Shown here piece by piece: positions 13,101 through 25,246 of a DNA stretch of 64,000 nucleotides. This DNA comes from Marasmius tenuissimus. Taxonomy: Eukaryota > Basidiomycota > Agaricomycetes > Agaricales > Marasmiaceae. The stretch's first letter is position 1; each line of letters begins with the position of its first letter. The notes beneath the pieces are model-generated. The model was not told the origin of the DNA, made no database searches, and saw nothing but the letters and a program-made list of their open reading frames with translations. The stretch is from the NCBI GenBank assembly GCA_029532415.1, contig JAQOTA010000071.1, forward strand, positions 682,001 through 746,000. The letters run 5' to 3'. Both the position numbers and the translations under genes were made by a program.

Positions 13101-14124
13101 CTGGGCCCCTTTGTTGTTTCTTTACCGGGTAGAGGTAGCAAGTTCCGGGTGTTTTTCTCTATCGACCGTCGACGGCTGCAATATCACCTTTCCCGTTCTC
13201 TGAACACCTCAGCTCCCGAGATCTCATGCAGGCTCGTGTACCACAAGGACCTGTCAGCTGTGCCCGTCCCTCTCCCATGATGAGCTGGATGAGGTTGCTC
13301 CACAAAAATTACTTTCTCTGCTGCAATAGCAGAATGAGTCCCCGGGATCATACTCTGTGGATGCACGTTTGGTGCTCACTGCAGCGACCTAGTACTTAGC
13401 GAGGCACACGTGCTTAATCCCAATAAGGCAGGGGTTATTCCTCAGTTGAGTTTACCTCGCTCCATGCTTGAAGCAACTCTGGCGCCACACATCATTAGAT
13501 ACCCGTGCCTTTGCGAGCCTCCTCCCCATCGTCCCGCTTTGACCAAGCGACTGCTGACATTCGCGTACTTTCCGCACGTCTGGGACTGTTTCCGGATCCG
13601 CTGCGGGTGATTTCCGTCTCTGGTGTTGTTCTCGGCGTTGTGTTACCTCGTGCCAGCGGGGGGAAAACAGTGGAATTGAGAACTTGCAACGAGGCTCAGG
13701 GATTGACTGGAGTCCGATTGAAGTGAGATTCGGAACGAGCGAGGACAGTGTGGTGGTATACCGATAATACCTGCTTGCGGGTACGAGCTGATTGACATCT
13801 TGTTCTTGATAAATCACCGAAATCTACTGTTCCGCCGAGAGAAAAGAGAGTAGTGACTAAAATACAATTTTAGGTCAGGTGAACGGTGTACAAACGCCTC
13901 GAGGCCAGCGAAAGGAGTATGGTTTGGCATGGGAAGAGATGTTCCTCATTTATCTTAATTAACATTGAGTGTGAATGAGAATGTGAGCTCTAGGTAAAAA
14001 CAAAAGCAGATACGAGGAGTACAAGCAAGGGTGGTAGTATCGCTGTCGAGTCAAGGTTCTTCGGGTGTCCGTGATCATCGTCGATTTTAGAAGGTTTATA
14101 CTCCTCCCCGTGCAGATTATATGT
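13101..14124. other. intergenic region, nothing recognised
   Basis: About 1 kb between convergent genes. It has only short unrelated open frames on both strands and no RNA gene or repeat that I can see. Confidence 0.4.
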
Positions 14125-14857
14125 CTATCCGAGCCCTATACCTGATATGGGTTGACCCATAACGTCGGCATAGTTCCCTGATGAGTTCTCGTGCGATCGT
14201 CTCGTCTTCTCCAAAACGAGGAAGGAGATGACGATCCAGTCCAATAGCTCGTCATCTGGGTCAGCGACGACTAACTGAGCAGGTGTGAGCAGGTGCTGAT
14301 GTGGACCAGAACTTCGATCGTGATTTGGTACTCGATGAGGTTTAATGAAGCGTGCTTTTGGACTCTTCTTATCAGCTTCACTGAACAGCTGTGAAGAAGG
14401 TAGGTTAGCACGGTGGCAGAAATTAAATTTGGACAGTTGACGAACCTCCAGTGAGAGACCAGGTGCATTTCCCTTCCATTTGTAGTTTTTCCCACTGAAG
14501 TCCTGGAATGTAACTGTACTGATTGATGCCAACTCAAATTAGGAGCTAATTCCGGGAATAACGAGAGAGAGAGCCGGGCACACACTCTTTGAATGGCATC
14601 ATGCTCTTCTTCAACCACGATCCGACAGACATTGGCGACAGTCCTCTCAACGTGATAACGTCCGACCGTGTGTCTCTCCACTCCCATGAGGCTATTATGT
14701 CCCCCGCAGCATTCCTCACTCGTGTTGTAGTGTACTTGCCGTGTTCCGTCGAAACTTGATATAGTATTCTGCCATCGTCATTGTCGGAAATGTTGGTATT
14801 GCAGGGGTTATTGGGTTCGAGGATTAGGATGAGAGGTTCGAGATTGGAGGCAGCCAT
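14125..14857 (-). CDS. DUF6593-type basidiomycete protein
   Basis: A roughly 201-residue protein of unknown function. Exons 14857-14584, 14513-14446 and 14388-14125 join in frame. The visible pattern matches the DUF6593 family: an N-terminal beta-rich section with ILYQVSTEHGKYTTTRVRN, a central SWEWRD, then SGKNYKWKGN and a C-terminal DDELLDWIVISFLVLEKTRR. Members are numerous in Agaricomycetes. They have no established biochemical role. No signal peptide or membrane anchor is seen. Family assignment rests on pattern memory, not a search. Confidence 0.68.
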
Positions 14858-16497
14858 GGCGATGATAGATGGTGAAGAGAGAGATACTGAATTAAGACTT
14901 GGGCCGCCCGCTAACAGCTAGCCAGTGTCGCTTTTATGTGTCTCAATACGCGGGTCTCAGCTTCTTTCATTAGACCAAATCCAAATCGGTTTTGAGACGG
15001 TGAGCGACACGATCTGGTTAGGATCAGGGATCAACACCATCCTATATTGAAATTCGTTGCGAGGAATCGCGTGACGTACTGCGCGAACATTGGAACTTTC
15101 CTTGACTTTTCATGACATTTGGCCAGTTATCTGATGGAAAAATCACGACTTGACGTCCAAATGCCAGCGGGTGGACATTTTGACTTCCGGGATTCATAAG
15201 GTTGCCTGAACCGGTCTAAGGTCAGGGTTTGAGGTCCTAACAGGCAACAACCTTGTAGAGGAAACGGGAACTTTCCCTCAGATTCGCTGGCGATCAGGAG
15301 GAATTGAGCTCACCTCCCCTCCGGGTTACGCCATTAGGATCCACTTCTTTGCACCCCGGGTGTCTAGTAGCCCATTTACCCCATCGTAAGACTCGCTACC
15401 GCTCTTTTCATCGCCTCGGCCTCTCCCAGACGGGATTTCTGCTCCACGCCGCATGGTTGAAGTACGCCGTTCATTGGGGTCATACTGAGGTAAAACAATT
15501 GCACGACGGAAACGTGGCGCGACGGTGTATCATGGGCCTATAAAATCCTTCACGTCGACGTCGATGTCGTGTAGGAGACATCCCTTTTTGACGATATTGA
15601 CAGGAAAATCGGAGTTGTCAGTGATACTGGAGGCAAAGGGACTATGAGAACGTCCCTAACCGTCGTCGAAAGTCATCCACGACAGGCCTCACGGGGCGAG
15701 TAAGCTGACTTTGCTGGCCTCGAGGCAAAAACGTTCAACTTTGCATGACCTCTGGCACGGTAGAGCCCACACGAAAGTCCAGATGACTGGCCACGTCAAT
15801 GAAAGAATCATCAGAATCTGCTCTTCTCTGCTTCAATCCGTAGACCAAAAGTCGGCTCCAGTAGCAGGGTTAGATGGTAATTTTGAGGGAGACGTGAGAG
15901 CAGAGGATCGGCGAAAAGACATGAATTTTATTCGCCGATATGATGATCAATGGATGGGACGAGCGGGAGTTCTTCCCATTTCTTCCTCTCACGTACCGCA
16001 TGCCGTCACCTCAGCAAGATGATGGGGAACTTTGAAAGCTACAGTGCTAGTACCTAAGCGTTCAACGTTCAACACTCCCGGGAACTAGCATTAGCTAGTG
16101 ATCAAATGAAAATGTCAACACCAACTCCAATTATTTTTTTGCTCCGTGAACTGAGGGTTTTGGCGGACCGTGCTATGGGACTCAGATGTAAATTTGGACA
16201 TCCGAAGCATCATGATTCATTCGAACTATTTTCAACGATCCACAAGAGCCACATAGTAATGGTCAGCGCAGTCAAGTTTGGTCTCAAAGTCTCTCCATGG
16301 TAATCTCATATATGGCACCATGATCTGTCGAGTTCCAAAAAACGCATGCTGGCGAGTCTGACCGAGGAAGGGCCATCAGCGGACCCACATGCCGCGGCAT
16401 CATCTTACGTTGGAGTCAACTTGGAACTCGAGAGACTAATTTTAGCGGCGATGAGGGTGCGATATCTGGACGGTTTGCTTCTTTCCCATTGACAACC
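14858..16497. other. 1.6-kb gene-poor region
   Basis: No coding pattern can be supported. The longest open frames (15711-16022 plus strand and similar) have no domain and no splice context. It presumably includes the promoters of the divergent genes at both ends. Confidence 0.4.
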
Positions 16498-19246
16498 ATG
16501 TCGTCCTCCCGGCCATCACTCAAGGAGCGTATCAAGAGTGTTTCCCTCATCTTTGCGTCAGTACCTCATAATCTTACTAGTTTATCGTCTCTCAAGCCTG
16601 TTCTAGCTGTGGTACTGCGTTGTTCTCGGACGGTATGAAGCACGGTTATTCGGTTGAATGAGGGAGCTCACGTCGACGTCGTCTAGGTTATGCAAATACG
16701 GTTCTCAGTTCTGGTGAGCAGCGGGCTTGTTTCATTCCCTTCGTTTCCTCGTTTTTGATCTCATATTGCACAGTGAACACTTGTACGTTCATACACTGCG
16801 ATGAATCTTGAAGATGGTGCTGACTTGCTCGGTCAAAGTGCTGAAAAGGATCTATGGCGAGGAAGCGATCAACCAGCACAACTACCTGAGAACGATCAAC
16901 AGCCTGGTCTTCGCCGGCTCCGTTTTTGGTATGCTCACCTTTGGTGCGTACTAGATCCTGTTTGAAATGAGGATATGAAACCGATTCAATCCTGGGGTAG
17001 GCTACCTTTCTGACAAGATCGGTCGTAAATTTGGAATGGTCAGCCTCTTTGTCAACGGATAAGCCTATGAAACTAACCTGTTCTCAGATGACGGCCACCG
17101 GAATCGTCGCGGTGTTCTCTGCTCTTGCTGCCGCTTCTACCGGGGCGAACCATAGCCTTGGTGGCATGCTCGCCATGTTGAGTGCCTGCCGGTTCGCACT
17201 TACCTCCTTTCTGCTGTCTCCTCCCGCTCGCTAAACTCCAAGCTCCATAGCTTTCTCGTCGGCATTGGCGTCGGTGCGGAATATCCATGCGGATCGGTCT
17301 CTGCGTCAGAGCAGACCGAACAAGAGGGCATCAACAAGAATGCGCAACATCGATGGTTCGCGTTAGCCACCAGTAAGTCAACTAAAAATACGATACTACT
17401 TCCCACAGCAGCTGATCTCAATCACCCTTATCCGTAGACACAATGATTGACATCGGGACTGTCGTCGCGGCCTTTGTGCCTTTGGTCCTATTCTGGATGT
17501 GAGGATTTCCTATTCATCTTTATGGAATAGGCGGGCGACAGGCTAATGAACACCTTGTGGCATTTGTGTATATACAGCTTTGGTGATAATCACCTGCGTG
17601 CAGTATGGCGGCTTTCGATAGGTTTAGGTGCTGTTCCGGCCCTGCTTGTCTTACTTTGGCGTATCGGGATGGAGGAGCCAGAGCGGTACAAACGGGATTC
17701 CATGAGGCATGCGAAGATCCCCTACTGGTTGGTCCTGAAGCGATATGGAGGCAGTTTGGCAGCTATCTCGTTCACCTGGTTCTTGTATGATTTCATTGTG
17801 TGAGTCAGGTTTTATCTTAAGCATCCTACCTTCCTCTTTTGCTGATATATATCTATCGGGAAGATATCCTGTAAGATTTGTATTCCATGGTGGGATATTG
17901 ACTTTTCATGTAAGATGATCATGACTTGGACAGTTCGGCCTATATTCGACCACAATTCTTGACAAGTAATCCATTCTCGATTGTGTGGCCAGTCCGGGAC
18001 GATGGAGGCTGACATCGCATTTTCAGTGTCACCGGAGGTTCTAATTCCCTGGCCGTAATCTTTGGATGGAATGTTGTGACCAAGTGCGTGAGATTCCTCC
18101 TGGGTTTCCTTCATTTTTACCGTCGGCGACCATTGACACTAAGTATTCATTTCGCTTCAGCTTGTTCTACATCCCCGGTAAATTTCTAGCTCGCCGCCCT
18201 GTCGGGACCACCCCTGGCCTCCGTTGCTTACATTTTCATGCGAAGGTACCGTTTGTGGCGCTTTTATTATCGACTATCTTGGCCCCAAATACACTATGGT
18301 GCGGTGTCCTTTCCTTCTGATGTACTCAGGGGGGATACGCCTTCTGACTATTATCCAATACAACCCTTATTCTGCTAGATCATGGGCCTCCTTGCGCAGG
18401 CTGTCATTGGATTCATCATGAGCGGCGCCTACACGCAGTACGTCCGCCGTATGCTGCAGAATAACAAGAGGATGTCACTAAAGACTCCGAATAGCCTCAC
18501 CAGACATATTGCCGCTTTTGCTGTGGGTCGTGTTTTTCCTAGATCGAGTACAAGGTTTCCTGAATGAACGGGCAGGTGGTCTACGGGATCTTCCTGTCAC
18601 TCGGTGAACTAGGTAGGTCTTTTTCGAATTGAGTCCCTAGATCTGCCTCGCGGCCGTCTGTCGATGACACTTCTTTTGTAAGGTCCGGGGAATAATTTGG
18701 GGCTATTGGCAAGCAAGACCAGCCCGACTGCTGTCCGTGGTCAATTTTATGGGGTGGCAGCTGCGATTGGGAAGGTCGGAGCATTCGTCGGCACTTGGGG
18801 TGAGTGACCGGGTAAGAGTCAACTTCACTAGGCTTAATATCGTTCCTTTAGCGTTCCCACCAATGATCGATGGTAAGTTGAACTATTGAATCGACTACCC
18901 GTGACTCACGAAGATCTATCCAGCTTTCGGAGGCAGTGACAGCAACAAAGGGAACACTGGGCCTTTCTGGATCGGTAGCGGTCTCGCAATTCTAAGCGCT
19001 CTGGTCACCTTAATCTTCATCAAACCTTTGGATCACGACGGTATGGCGAAGGAAGATGCGCTGGTGAGTATAAAGCTGCCGTCTCAACGTGTGCCTTCTT
19101 GCTGAAGAGGCTGTCGAAAGTTCCGTGAATACCTCGAACAACATGGTTATGACACCTCGTTTATGGGACTCAAAGGTGCAAGCCGGGACAGTGTCGCTGA
19201 GGAGTTCGTCGATGAGGAGAAAGTGGGTGCTCAATCGAGGCCGTGA
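16498..19246 (+). CDS. MFS permease, Git1-like glycerophosphodiester/phosphate transporter
   Basis: Plasma-membrane proton symporter of the major facilitator superfamily. The closest pattern is the Git1/phosphate:H+ symporter group, which imports glycerophosphoinositol or phosphate. Visible motifs are [29 protein letters not shown], the MFS A-motif [30 protein letters not shown], the central [12 protein letters not shown] and [14 protein letters not shown]. Further on come [61 protein letters not shown] and the tail [19 protein letters not shown]. About a dozen short introns interrupt it. I could not fix the junction after GYANTVLSS (around 16705-16800). Otherwise the frame looks intact. Substrate is inferred from family resemblance. 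Confidence 0.82.
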
Positions 19247-19483
19247 TAATGAAGTTATGCGCGACTGCTGTTTCGGTTCGAGCTGGATTGAGCGTTAAAT
19301 GTTGATGTTGGAGCGCCCTTGAGTGCTTGATGTAAATACTGTATGAAAGTAACGATTGGCTTTGTATTGAGCTTTTTCAAGAACATGCTTGGTGGCGTTC
19401 CTCGTCGCACAACGGCGTGAACTGTGAGAGTTCGAATCATATTAGGGTGTATGGTGATACAGGGTGGAATTTCAATTCAAAGA

Positions 19484-19930
19484 CTAGTGCTCCATAGCAT
19501 CCCCCTTTCCCGTCTTCGCAAGTTCGTTCCTATGCATAAAGGTACCATTGAGCATGGCAGATAGGTCGGCAGAACAAACAACAAGGATAATTGCTTACCT
19601 CAATTGCACACTGAAATCATCTTCAATGTCATCGTCGTCCCAATTGTCCTCCCAAAGTTTGTCGCCGCCCGATTTGGCGGCTCCTGGTGCTTGACCGCCT
19701 GCAACTAGAGCACCCATGTCCGTCTGCGAGTCGTCCCAGTCTATCGACAAAGATCATCAGCTAGATTTTCGTTTCTCATGAAGGAACCACGCACCTGCGG
19801 CAGCAAACTCTTCAAATTCATCGTCTTCTTCGAGAACCCCCAGATGCGGACGGGCCTCTTGCTTTTCTTCTGTCTTTGAGTTGGACTTGTCCTCTGGTTT
19901 GGATTTCGACGTGGATGCAGCAGAAGACAT
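19484..19930 (-). CDS. SEM1: 26S proteasome subunit SEM1/DSS1
   Basis: A 107-residue intrinsically disordered acidic protein of the proteasome lid. In other fungi it also works in mRNA export and BRCA2-type repair complexes. Exons 19930-19795, 19740-19599 and 19529-19484 join in phase. The signature is two acidic/aromatic clusters: VLEEDDEFEEFAAADWDD and LWEDNWDDDDIEDDFSVQL, followed by a short helical tail RNELAKTGKGD. The N-terminus is Ser/Lys-rich. The length is slightly above the usual 70-100 residues because of a linker, GALVAGGQAPGAAKSGG, between the clusters. It is easy to miss because each exon is short. The gene converges with the upstream MFS permease, about 240 bases away. Confidence 0.9.
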
Positions 19931-20176
19931 GGTAGTTGGTGGGGAAATGCGCGTTGCGTGCAGGCTTCGGGAAAAGGACGCGTCAGATAGTCACGTGCTA
20001 GCAACGGAAACTTCGCAAACAGGTGTCAACACAGAGGACGCGCTTTTTGACGCCTCAATCGACTCTTACCCTGCCTCACACTATCACCCACTCACTACCT
20101 TTCTCCGGACGAGAAAGATATATCACACATCGCTATTCACACATCTCTAATCTTCTGTTCATCTTTTCTCAACTCG

Positions 20177-21381
20177 ATGCATATGCTCGGGATCGCCTTT
20201 ACTATCTTGCTTCCAGTCTCGGTGACGCTGGCCGATGGGATCTCTAAAAGATACGGAGCGAGAGACGAAGGGATGGTCTACAATGGCGATTGTGACTCAA
20301 ACGACCGGGTACACAGGGAAGAGGCGAGTCTCGTTTGACCCGTCGTCTTGCAGTATTGTTCATGTGCCTTGGCAGAATCATATCGTTTCAAGGGGACCAA
20401 GGCGAGCAATCGAGCGTTCCAGGCGCCGCAATCACCATACTATGGGCTCCACCTTTCACGCTCATCGTAGGGGCACGGAAGCTATGCCAGGACTCGAGGA
20501 CAGACTCGGTAGCGAAGGCTCGACGTTGGAAGGATCCGATGATCCGTTGAGCGGCCTGCTCAGTAAAACAGCAGTAGGTGTAATTGGCCTCATTGTAAGT
20601 GCGCTTCTCGGATTGGTTCTTCTCCGAACCACTCATGAATCACTCGCGGTAGGCTGAGCCAAAGGTCTTGGGGTACCTTTACTACAATGCAAGCTCGAAA
20701 ACCCGTGGACGGGACGTCAACGTAGCCACCGTGGACGCCACAGCTTTTACCGTCGAGTACTCCAATCTCTCACCCCATTCTGCAGATCTTGCGTTTTTGA
20801 AGTACACCGAACGCAAGGGTCGCTCACTCTGTCTCACCCTGACGTGGTCAATTCCGCATTTAGCCATGGAGAATTGTTATTCGTCGAGCCACTTCAAGAC
20901 TGCTACACATGTCAACAAGACTCAAGTCTACCAGGTCAACCGTACAACGGGTTCGGTTCTTCCTATGGCGTATCGTTATGCCCACCAGGCTGCCCCGCGT
21001 TCTGAAGGAGAAGCGATTCTTGACGATGACACATCAGAGACAACGATCACTGTTTTCCCGAACGCGAAGACTACCCAACCATCTCTTTTCTCCGCGATCA
21101 CCAATACTGTTTCGTCAGTGTCCTCAATGCTCTCTCCGCTCCCTACACCTCCATCAAGAGCCGTCAATAGCCACGAGTCTGATTCACACGACACCTTCAA
21201 CGTCGATGATCCGAACGCAGGCGCTTCAACGACACCCTTTGTCACTGGTGAAGACGGAAACCCCTCAGGACTTCGCTCTACCGATACCTCTGACTCAACC
21301 TTGGACGAGTTCTCCGCGATCCCGGAACACGAATTTCTTGATGTTTATCCCTGGGTATTCAAGCAGGTGGAGAGGAGTTGA
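20177..21381 (+). CDS. putative single-pass membrane protein, unknown function
   Basis: I do not recognise the family, and the exon model is tentative. A signal-like start (MHMLGIAFTILLPVSVTLA) leads to GDCDSNDR. Candidate splices 20321-ish to 20353 and GTAGGG...GGTAG near 20468-20513 keep the frame. An acidic stretch (EGSTLEGSDDPL) then precedes a membrane span. The GTAAGT intron from 20595 to about 20664 joins TAVGVIGLIV to LGYLYYNASSK, making one hydrophobic helix followed by positive charges, as expected for a type I protein. The cytosolic part is Ser/Thr/Pro-rich and ends HEFLDVYPWVFKQVERS. The long open frame from 20668 supports at least the last exon. A further intron within 20810-20880 is possible. 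Confidence 0.5.
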
Positions 21382-21559
21382 GTATGCCCACGTTCTGGGG
21401 GACGACGGGATAGAACCTCTACAACGTTCTGCAACGCTAGTATAATTATCTGGGACCTATGACCATATGTATGGGTTCGTACGAGAGGAACGAGACTCGA
21501 ACTGGTATAATCTATAGGTCTACTCTGTGTTAACACTTCAAAGTCAAGCCACACTACTA

Positions 21560-23867
21560 TCAGAATCCTTCTCTCTGCTCTGTCACGAAACGTTGATCTT
21601 CGGGGGCCAAATTCTTCTCGAACTTGACGAATGTATCGATGGCTTCCCTGAATTCCCGTGTAACGATCTCGGCCACTTTGGGATGCCTGGGAGTGATGAT
21701 ACAATTGAACGGCCTGGGACCAGGAAGGAGCCCCTGGGGGTGTCGAGTAGGCAAATCGAATGAACATCAGAATATGAATGACTAGCACAAAAGCGTACCT
21801 TTTCGTAGTTGTTCAGGTCAGGGGGGATATCCTTACCGTTAGAATCTTTCGCGGGGCGGAAGTCGAAGGCCCAGACCAGGTTCATGGTATTGAGCATCTA
21901 AGCAAGGGTGGTTTGAATGCGGAATGAGTACCACACCACAAATGTCGTACCAGTGCATTGTTGGCAAGATGAATCCCAGGGCATATTCTCTGCAGAGGAC
22001 GGGAGAAGGGAGGGGGGTGAGTCCAAGCGGTTGTATACCCACGGCGAACGTACCCTTCCACTGCCGAACGGAAGGGTGGACCTCCAGTAGTTTTCGTCTA
22101 CGCCCAGTTTTGTGCCGAACTCGGTCTTTAGGTACCTGTCGGGATAGAAGAGTTCCGGGTCCTCGAAGGTATCTGGAAGGCGGTCGAGAGCAGAATCAGT
22201 CGACAGGGTGATAGAACGAGAAAGTAAACTTACCAGGATCGTGGTAGATGCCATCTGAAGGCGAATTTCAGAGGCGAGCTTAGACTGGATTGGCTTGGAC
22301 TGACATGTATTCACGAAAATAGTGGTCCCTCCGGGTATGACGAAGCCTCGGAACTGTTAATAGTGAGTTAGCAGTTCAGATATCGGGAACAGGAGGTGAA
22401 CATCACTTTTTCATTGGTAGTGGTAGCATGTGGAACCTGGAGAGGAGCGACGGGGCGGATTCGGTGCGTCTGGAGTAAATTGTTTCAAACTGATATCTTT
22501 CACGACACGGCTCGCGACAAGGTCCACACCTCTTTAATGAGAGCTTGGATATAAGGGAGCTCGTCAGAATCTTCAAGACCCGGCAACCTTTCCCGCCCCA
22601 CGACGCGATCTATTTCTTCCTGCGCTTTGCGCTGTGATTCTGGTGATGCGACCAGGAAAAGAACGAGTGAGTGCAGCAATGATGCGCTCGTTTCTGACCC
22701 CCCCTCCAGTAGTGTTCCGCCAAGGTACCTACCAGACTCTGATCAGTACTATAGAGGGCGCGAAGGTTTGGAACCTGACATTCGGGAACCTACCCGATCA
22801 TTTCCCTGTCCAGCCGAAGCTCTTCCTGGCGGGACAAAACCTGCTCCATGTAGGAGCCATTCTCTTCTCCCATCTTCATTCGCTTTTCGGTCTCTGCAAC
22901 GAGTCCGAAATAGAGGTCTCGTTGTTTTCTTCGGATTGATCTAGCCAGCTGTTTCCATGTTGCCCACTTCTCAGGGATGTACTTGAGAAAAGGCAGCAGA
23001 TCAACAGGTGGATGCGCGCCGGGCTCAAGGATTGAGTTCCACAGATGATTGACCTCGTAGAAGGCGATAGCTTCGTGAGACTCGTAGCGTGGACACCGTT
23101 TGCCGTATAGAACCGACATGATTGTGGAGTTAGTTGAACGACTGATATGATTGAAAAATCTCTGCAGTGGGATTTTAGACAACTGCTTAACATGGATCGG
23201 CAATAGACTTGCATCAGGTGCTTTCAGTATATCGTACAAAGTTTGGGTTGCTTCAGCTCTCTGTCGGGCGTGTAAGTCTAAAGAGCGGGATAAACAGCGA
23301 AACACAAGACCTGGATTGGAAGATGATTGGCGACTGCGCCCGGGCTTAGTATCGCATGAGACGCCTTTCTCATGGATCTCCACTTTTCGGCTTGGGATTT
23401 TGTCAGGATGAGATGAACAATGTCGGTATAAACCGTCTCTCACAGTAACCGCTAATACCCATATTTAATCCGTCAGTGATTATTTCTGCGATGTAGGACG
23501 ATGGGCGATCGGCTGTGTTTGTGCTTCGTTTCTGCATAAGCTCTTCGACCGCCTCCATCCCCGTGAGCACGATTGCGGTGCCAGGCCCGAGTTTGAGGGA
23601 GTAGATGTCCCCATACTGCCGTGCCCATTCGGTCAATCTGAAGTACAGATCGGGCTTCCGCAAGGTTAAAGTAGTCCGACTTCAAACTCACTTGTGATGG
23701 GTGTTTTCGGTTGGAAAGATGTGCAGATTCCCTAGGATAGGGACGGTCGGTGGGCCTGGAGGAAGGTTTAGCTGGCGTTTTCCAATCTTCAGTATCTTGG
23801 TAAAGAGCCAGATTGCGACGACGGTCAGAAGACTGGCCACAGAGATTTGGGGTAGAGTTTGCGGCAT
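21560..23867 (-). CDS. cytochrome P450, copy A
   Basis: Heme-thiolate monooxygenase anchored in the ER membrane. The N-terminal anchor (MPQTLPQISVASLLTVVAIW) leads to a proline hinge LPPGPPTVPILGNLHIFP. Then come LTEWARQYGDIYSLKLG, EKWRSMRKASHAILSP, STNSTIMSVLYGKR, an I-helix equivalent YLGGTLLEGGSETSAS, the K-helix ExxR in KETHRIRP, and EDPELFYPDRYL. The heme loop FGSGRRICPGIHLA carries the axial Cys. The tail FNCIITPRHPKVAEIV is typical of the CYP64/O-methylsterigmatocystin-oxidoreductase-like group of basidiomycetes. Many short introns interrupt it. One (23162-23212) needs a GC donor. The I-helix junction near 22775-22790 is ambiguous, with GGTAGGT at both ends. Substrate unknown. Confidence 0.85.
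22453..22951. repeat. identical tract, member 1 (P450 A)
   Basis: These 499 bases match 26135-26633 at every position I compared, exons and introns alike. The constant offset is 3682. The flanks diverge immediately (G versus A at 22452, T versus C at 22952). Confidence 0.88.
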
Positions 23868-23928
23868 GAGGGCGGTCCAATACTGTAATGGGCAGGGGTC
23901 GCTCCCATAAAGCCTCGAGTATAAGAGC

Positions 23929-23936
23929 CTTTTATA
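23929..23936 (-). promoter_or_regulatory. TATA box of P450 copy A
   Basis: TATAAAAG on the minus strand, about 62 bases upstream of the ATG. The same element is at 27619-27626 before copy B with the same spacing. Confidence 0.5.
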
Positions 23937-25210
23937 TGATTCATCTCGGCATTAGAACCAATCCGACTTCTCTCCCACCAGGACCCGCATCATATTCAAA
24001 AACCGATCAACGGGAATTCCGTCCAGACTCGTGATTGCTGGCACAAGAGTCAATGCTTCTGCAAAGACTCGAAACTCGAGCTAGAGTCGGCCACACTGCA
24101 GAATCGACCTGAAAGTCGAGCCGACCTCCTCTGATAGTCCTAGCTTCTGAGGAATGTAATAGTGGTGCATGTGGTAATTGCACGGTTTTAGTGAGAGCGG
24201 CATATGAAAGATTAAAGTACGAGAGAGTTCCAGATTCTGGATGGTAATTGGTGAACGTTGAACATCGTTTCCAGAAATGTGCGGCGTCGGCAATGCCCGA
24301 GTTCGGCCCGATCAAATCACCTGACCCTATGACACGCGCAAATTGAATCCGGAGTCTTGAAGTTGATCCCACATTTCTCTTGACGCGTCCTTTCCATCTC
24401 TCCCATCCACTGCCAGGTTCGCCAGGCCCTATCTTGAGCGCCGTTATTGTTGAGCTGTTCTCATATGATATAACACGGTGGGTTTTCATGAGCTGCTACG
24501 AGAGTGCACAACTGATACTTTTTTTTGCAGTCGGTGGTCTACCTCAAGCCTACCTCTAGCGCTGTACAGCTTAAAGGACTATCTCAATAATTTAGTCGCT
24601 AATTCTACACCTCTCCATGCCTCAGTTGCATCAAGCATCGTGAGCTTGGTATCTGTATCCTGAAATTTGGTTAGAGCATCTCTACTTGAGCTCTGTTGCC
24701 TCTCCTTGGTGAAGCAAGAACTCAGAATGCGGGACGTTCAACTGCGCCGACAAACCGGTGGTTCCTGTCATAGCCAACGACAGTAACCTGCTCGAACTTG
24801 CAGGGTCGCTGTCAGACTCTCTAGACATTATCGATGCGTCTTTACCCGCAGGGCAGACCTCATGGTCACGGCCTTGCTATTCCATCTTCGTCGCCGGAGA
24901 TTCTCGAGACGTTCCCAAATGGTACTACCTCAGCGCATCTAGTACGAACACCGTGCTCCGAGAAGGGCTTAGGTTAGCCAATCATGTCAGCCTTATGATC
25001 GGTGAAGCGCTTCGTTGAAATCCCAGACTCGTCGCCGTCTCGACTCCCTCAAACTAGCTGCTACACCTCCAACCTAGACGCCACCGTTCACGACGACTCT
25101 TCTGGGGTGGGGGAAACTCATCATATGAAACCAGAAATTTACAAACAGTATCTTGAAGCTCACGCTTGTATAATCGATACCTTCATACTTCGTACACACT
25201 TCAAGAGTCA
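23937..25210. repeat. upstream arm of P450 copy A, homologous to 27627-28850
   Basis: Diverged but collinear with the region upstream of P450 B. Shared blocks include AACCAATC...ACTTCTCTC, CTCGAAACTCG, CCTATGACACGC, GTCGCCGTCTCGACTC versus GTCGCGGTCTCGACTC, and GAAACCA(G/A)AAATTTAC. So the duplication unit is about 3.7 kb and includes the promoter side. No gene is supported inside. The open frame at 24758-25018 is not conserved in the other arm. Confidence 0.6.
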
Positions 25211-25246
25211 AGTTATATCACTATCAGATTCCTTTCCTCTGCTCCA

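Noticed and set aside
22627..22944. Two overlapping plus-strand open frames over the P450 (also at 26309-26626)
   Set aside because: They are antisense shadows of the P450 exons; their exact repetition simply reflects the identical tract.
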